DNA of 38,965 nt from NCBI GenBank assembly GCA_035764005.1, contig DASTZZ010000121.1:1-38965 (forward strand). Reading direction: 5' to 3'. The stretch is from Terriglobales bacterium (GTDB taxonomy: Bacteria; Acidobacteriota; Terriglobia; Terriglobales; Acidobacteriaceae). The notes under the pieces were generated by a model. That model was not told where the DNA came from and did not search any database. It saw only the letters and a list, made by a program, of their open reading frames with translations. The position numbers and the translations under genes were made by a program. This document shows, piece by piece, positions 36,387 to 38,965 of this stretch. The first letter of the stretch is position 1. Each line of letters opens with the position of its first letter.

Positions 36387-38550
36387 GGTAGCTCTCCAGT
36401 ACTCCAGCAGCGCGATTGAGTGCCTCTGCGAGCACTGCGATCTGCTCATGGAGGCGACTCATATCACCTGCGTCAATTGCTTCGTTGACGCCGGGAATAA
36501 CGACTGCTGCGTATCCGGTGTAAACGCCTGGTGCGTAGATGGCGTGCCGAAACCACGGTCGATTTGGCAGTCCCTGCGGAATGAGCAGCGCGCGCTCGGC
36601 GTTATTCAACGTGCGATTCAAGCGAACGAGATCTGACGTGGAGGAACTCTGCGCCTGTCGAATCTGCGCTCCAGCACGCTGGAACCGCTGCGCCGCGGCG
36701 ATGGCGTCGGCGAACTCTGGAGTCGGAGCGCCGAAATTTTGCTGCGCCTTCGCTTGCGCCTGCTGGACATAGGACAAGATTTCGCGGCCGTAGAGTTCGT
36801 AGTCTTCTGGATAGTAGTCGGCGCCCGCCATGTGCAGCATCTCGATGCCGAAGACGCGCGCCATCTCCTGCTCGTACTTGAAATCGGGATCGCCGAACTT
36901 CATGAACCAGGCGAAGTCGTCGAATGCCGAGTGATAGACGCCGTATGGTCCGCCTGAGCCGATGTCAGTCGAAGGCACCCCGAGCCGCTGGAGGAAAACG
37001 GAGTAATCCGAGCCGCTTCCCAGATCCCCAACTTCAACGTCGGTCTCCACCTTCGCGACCGGCGGCCGGTTCTGCGATCCTCCCAAATCGGGAGAAATGT
37101 TCTTGACGCGCTCCCGCTCTCGCGCATTCCTCCAGACGTCGTACACGGTCCCGCCGCGAGGGCTGGGCACTTGCTTGCTCACGTCGCGAACGAACTGTTT
37201 CAAAGCGGGAACGGCGCTTGCGCCGAAGTTGGGTCCGGCAACACCGACGTCCATGTTGAAGTACGCGGCAGCTCGCTCCAGGTCGCGCGCATGCTGCTCA
37301 CCCCACTCGGTTGAGCCGATCATGCCTTCTTCTTCGCCGTCCCAACTGCAGAAAACCAGTGTCCGTCGCGGCTTCCAGCCGCTCTTCAGCAAGTCGCCGA
37401 TGCCGTGAACCGCTTCCAGCATCGCTGCCCCGCCGCTGCTGGGGTCTACTACGCCGTACACCCAGGCATCACGATGATTGCCCCCAACCACCCACTCGTC
37501 GGGCAATTCGCTGCCGCGTACGGCGCCGATCACATCCCAAATGGTTTTGTAGGGCATGTCCATCTTGAGGTGCATCTTCACCCGAACCGGTCCTGGACCG
37601 ATGTGATAGGTGAAAGGCAATGCCCCCTGCCACTCGCGCGGCGACTCCGGCCCGGTGAGGTTCTGCATGATGGGGCTCGCATCGCCGAACGAGAGAGGCA
37701 TGGTGGGAATCTTCGGCAGGTCTGTAGCTGATGTCGGAGGCGTGCGTTGAGAGTCCGGCAGGTTCGGTACGGAAGCTATGCCGGGCGTCGTAGGATCCCC
37801 TGCATAGTAGAACGTGTAATCAACCGATCCGCGCTGCACTCCTGTAGGCGGACGGAACGGACCTTTGGGATACATGTCGCCGCGATAGTAGCCATCATCA
37901 ATGGGATCGGAGTAGATAATCACTCCTGCAGCGCCGTGCTCCTGCGCCACCAGGCTCTTCACACCCCGATAATTTCCGCCATAGCGAACGATCACCAACT
38001 TGCCTCGTACATCAACCTTCATCGCCTCAAGCTGCTTGTAATCCTGCGGACTACCGTAATTCGCATAGACGACGTCGGCTTCAACATCGCCGGAAGGAGA
38101 GTACGCATTGAACGCGGGCAGAATACGGGGATCGTTCTGATATGGATCGTCGCCAACCTGCTCGCGGCTTGGCCCGTGCATCTTCACCGTAGATGGAGCA
38201 GTGACGTCGATGCTGACTTCCTGCGGAAACGACAACAGCACCTTGTACTCGACGATCTGCGTATCGAGCCCTGCCTCGCGAAACGTCTGGGCTACATACT
38301 CAGCCGTCTTGCGATCTTCGGGAGAACCCGCAACATGCGGAGCCTGCGTCAGCGTGCGCAGATGCTGCTCGGCAAGCTTGGGATCGGGAGACTGATTGAA
38401 CTTACGATCGATCTCAGCCTGGCGTGAAAAGTCGCGGAAGCCGAATACCTGTTGTGCGCTGTTTGAAGTCTGTGGACCTGATCGAAATCCGGTAAGAACA
38501 AAGAATGCACCTACAGCAATGGCAGCAATCCGCCGTCGAGAAGAAGACAA
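36382..38550 (-). CDS. Exported M28B metallopeptidase, glutamate carboxypeptidase II-like
   Basis: This 722-residue protein has a signal peptide (about 1-25), a PA domain (about 150-290), the M28 catalytic domain (about 335-560) and a C-terminal TFR-dimerisation-like helical domain (about 600-720). The zinc ligands follow the spacing of human glutamate carboxypeptidase II: H359, D369, E406/E407, D434 and the H in V-Y-H-S-A-F-D-D. It probably trims C-terminal acidic residues from peptides in the periplasm or outside the cell. The start is a TTG at 38550 with GGAG 9 bp upstream. The specificity is inferred from family only. Confidence 0.93.
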   Translation of the reverse strand: MSSSRRRIAAIAVGAFFVLTGFRSGPQTSNSAQQVFGFRDFSRQAEIDRKFNQSPDPKLAEQHLRTLTQAPHVAGSPEDRKTAEYVAQTFREAGLDTQIVEYKVLLSFPQEVSIDVTAPSTVKMHGPSREQVGDDPYQNDPRILPAFNAYSPSGDVEADVVYANYGSPQDYKQLEAMKVDVRGKLVIVRYGGNYRGVKSLVAQEHGAAGVIIYSDPIDDGYYRGDMYPKGPFRPPTGVQRGSVDYTFYYAGDPTTPGIASVPNLPDSQRTPPTSATDLPKIPTMPLSFGDASPIMQNLTGPESPREWQGALPFTYHIGPGPVRVKMHLKMDMPYKTIWDVIGAVRGSELPDEWVVGGNHRDAWVYGVVDPSSGGAAMLEAVHGIGDLLKSGWKPRRTLVFCSWDGEEEGMIGSTEWGEQHARDLERAAAYFNMDVGVAGPNFGASAVPALKQFVRDVSKQVPSPRGGTVYDVWRNARERERVKNISPDLGGSQNRPPVAKVETDVEVGDLGSGSDYSVFLQRLGVPSTDIGSGGPYGVYHSAFDDFAWFMKFGDPDFKYEQEMARVFGIEMLHMAGADYYPEDYELYGREILSYVQQAQAKAQQNFGAPTPEFADAIAAAQRFQRAGAQIRQAQSSSTSDLVRLNRTLNNAERALLIPQGLPNRPWFRHAIYAPGVYTGYAAVVIPGVNEAIDAGDMSRLHEQIAVLAEALNRAAGVLESYR

Positions 38551-38683
38551 GGATGGAAGCTCCGGGCACCGAAGTTTGAACCAAACGAGGGTAACACGGT
38601 GATTTCGTCGACCCGGAGTGTTTGACCTCTTTGGGTCGAATGTTTCATTTCGGCTCGAATGCTCTCAAGGCCCTGTCATCCTG

Positions 38684-38840
38684 AAGCGCTTCTTTTGCGC
38701 GAAGGATCTCCCGCGATGCTGCCGACTTACTTGCACCTTCCTGGCTCCTGCAGCAGAAGCCTGGAATGTGCGGGCCAAAGAGCCTAGCAAGAGCCTCAAG
38801 ATAGAAATATTCCGGCAGATCCTTCGCAAAAGAAGCGCTT
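38684..38840. repeat. Inverted repeat near the IS110-type gene
   Basis: Arms 38684-38709 and 38817-38840 are exact inverted copies over 24 bases, apart from a 2-bp insertion in the left arm (AAGCGCTTCTTTTGCG...AAGGATCT). The loop is 107 bp. The gap 38551-38924 holds this repeat and no gene. The M28 promoter must lie at its left side. Confidence 0.93.
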
Positions 38841-38924
38841 TGATTACATAACCACGACGGCTCCAGACGCCAAGTAGACTGAGGTTGCTTAAAGACCAAG
38901 TCGCTCGGGCGAAAGGAGCCAGTC

Positions 38925-38965
38925 ATGTGGATTATAGGCTGTGATTTTCATCCGAGTGGTCAGCA
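38925..38965 (+). mobile_element. Start of an IS110-family-like transposase (first 13 codons)
   Basis: AAAGGAG lies 7 bp upstream of an ATG that opens M-W-I-I-G-C-D-F-H-P-S-G-Q and runs off the window. I-G-x-D at the N-terminus is the first acidic residue of the RuvC-like DEDD domain of IS110 recombinases, and the I-I-G-C-D-F-H-P-S wording is known from IS110-like elements of Acidobacteriota. Only the start is visible, so the assignment is provisional. Confidence 0.6.

Overview
The window looks like the chromosome of an Acidobacteriota species, probably of the Terriglobia/Koribacter type. This is inferred from gene content and style: a pilMNOPQ block with an excisionase-type HTH gene at its head, the order tilS-hpt-ftsH, RS-rich DUF6496 and ankyrin proteins, many GTG/TTG starts and GC-rich DNA. 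No rRNA, tRNA or CRISPR array was found. One mobile element begins at the right edge (IS110-type transposase, first 13 codons).

Layout. 1-4.3 kb, plus strand: the 3' part of a TldE/PmbA protein, a KH-R3H (Jag-like) protein, hslU without an adjacent hslV, and a DUF6580 membrane protein. 4.4-10.3 kb, minus strand: pepP-type peptidase, accB, accC, valS. 10.4-16.7 kb, minus strand: HTH-pilM-pilN-pilO-pilP-pilQ, driven by a likely sigma70 promoter that has phased 10-bp direct repeats just upstream. 17.1-20.8 kb, minus strand: lysS, then a PLP decarboxylase 2 bp later, then an RHH/PIN toxin-antitoxin pair. 21.1-21.9 kb: a secreted low-complexity protein with an LPxTA-type C-terminal tail. 22.1-25.4 kb: glpK, and divergent oxyR / Dps-like ferritin genes that share an OxyR-type operator. 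25.5-29 kb: DNA glycosylase, glycine-zipper protein, ftsH. 29.5-33.1 kb: tilS-hpt (minus), ispD and ispF (plus). 33.1-38.5 kb: TonB-like protein, DUF6496 protein, ankyrin protein, M28B metallopeptidase.

The most unusual feature is a set of long intergenic inverted repeats at about 1.93, 3.54, 4.26, 20.8, 23.65, 25.38, 29.3, 31.5, 32.4 and 38.7 kb. Several have arms built from tandem 8-10-bp words. The word differs between most loci, yet the two arms of one locus match closely (up to 41 of 42 bases). At hslU, lysS, ispD and ispF the repeat lies directly upstream of a TATACT/TACACT -10-like box, and at lysS and ispD that box is only 6-9 nt from the start codon. The second notable item is an hpt gene in its classical tilS-hpt-ftsH position whose product has lost the usual PRPP-loop and base-binding acidic residues, so it looks like a pseudoenzyme.

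Genes that probably work together: pilM-Q (type IV pilus inner-membrane platform and secretin), accB/accC (biotin carrier and biotin carboxylase), ispD/ispF (MEP isoprenoid pathway), oxyR with the Dps-like ferritin (peroxide defence), and tilS-hpt-ftsH. Everything here is read by eye. Family names rest on recognisable motifs and no database search was run.
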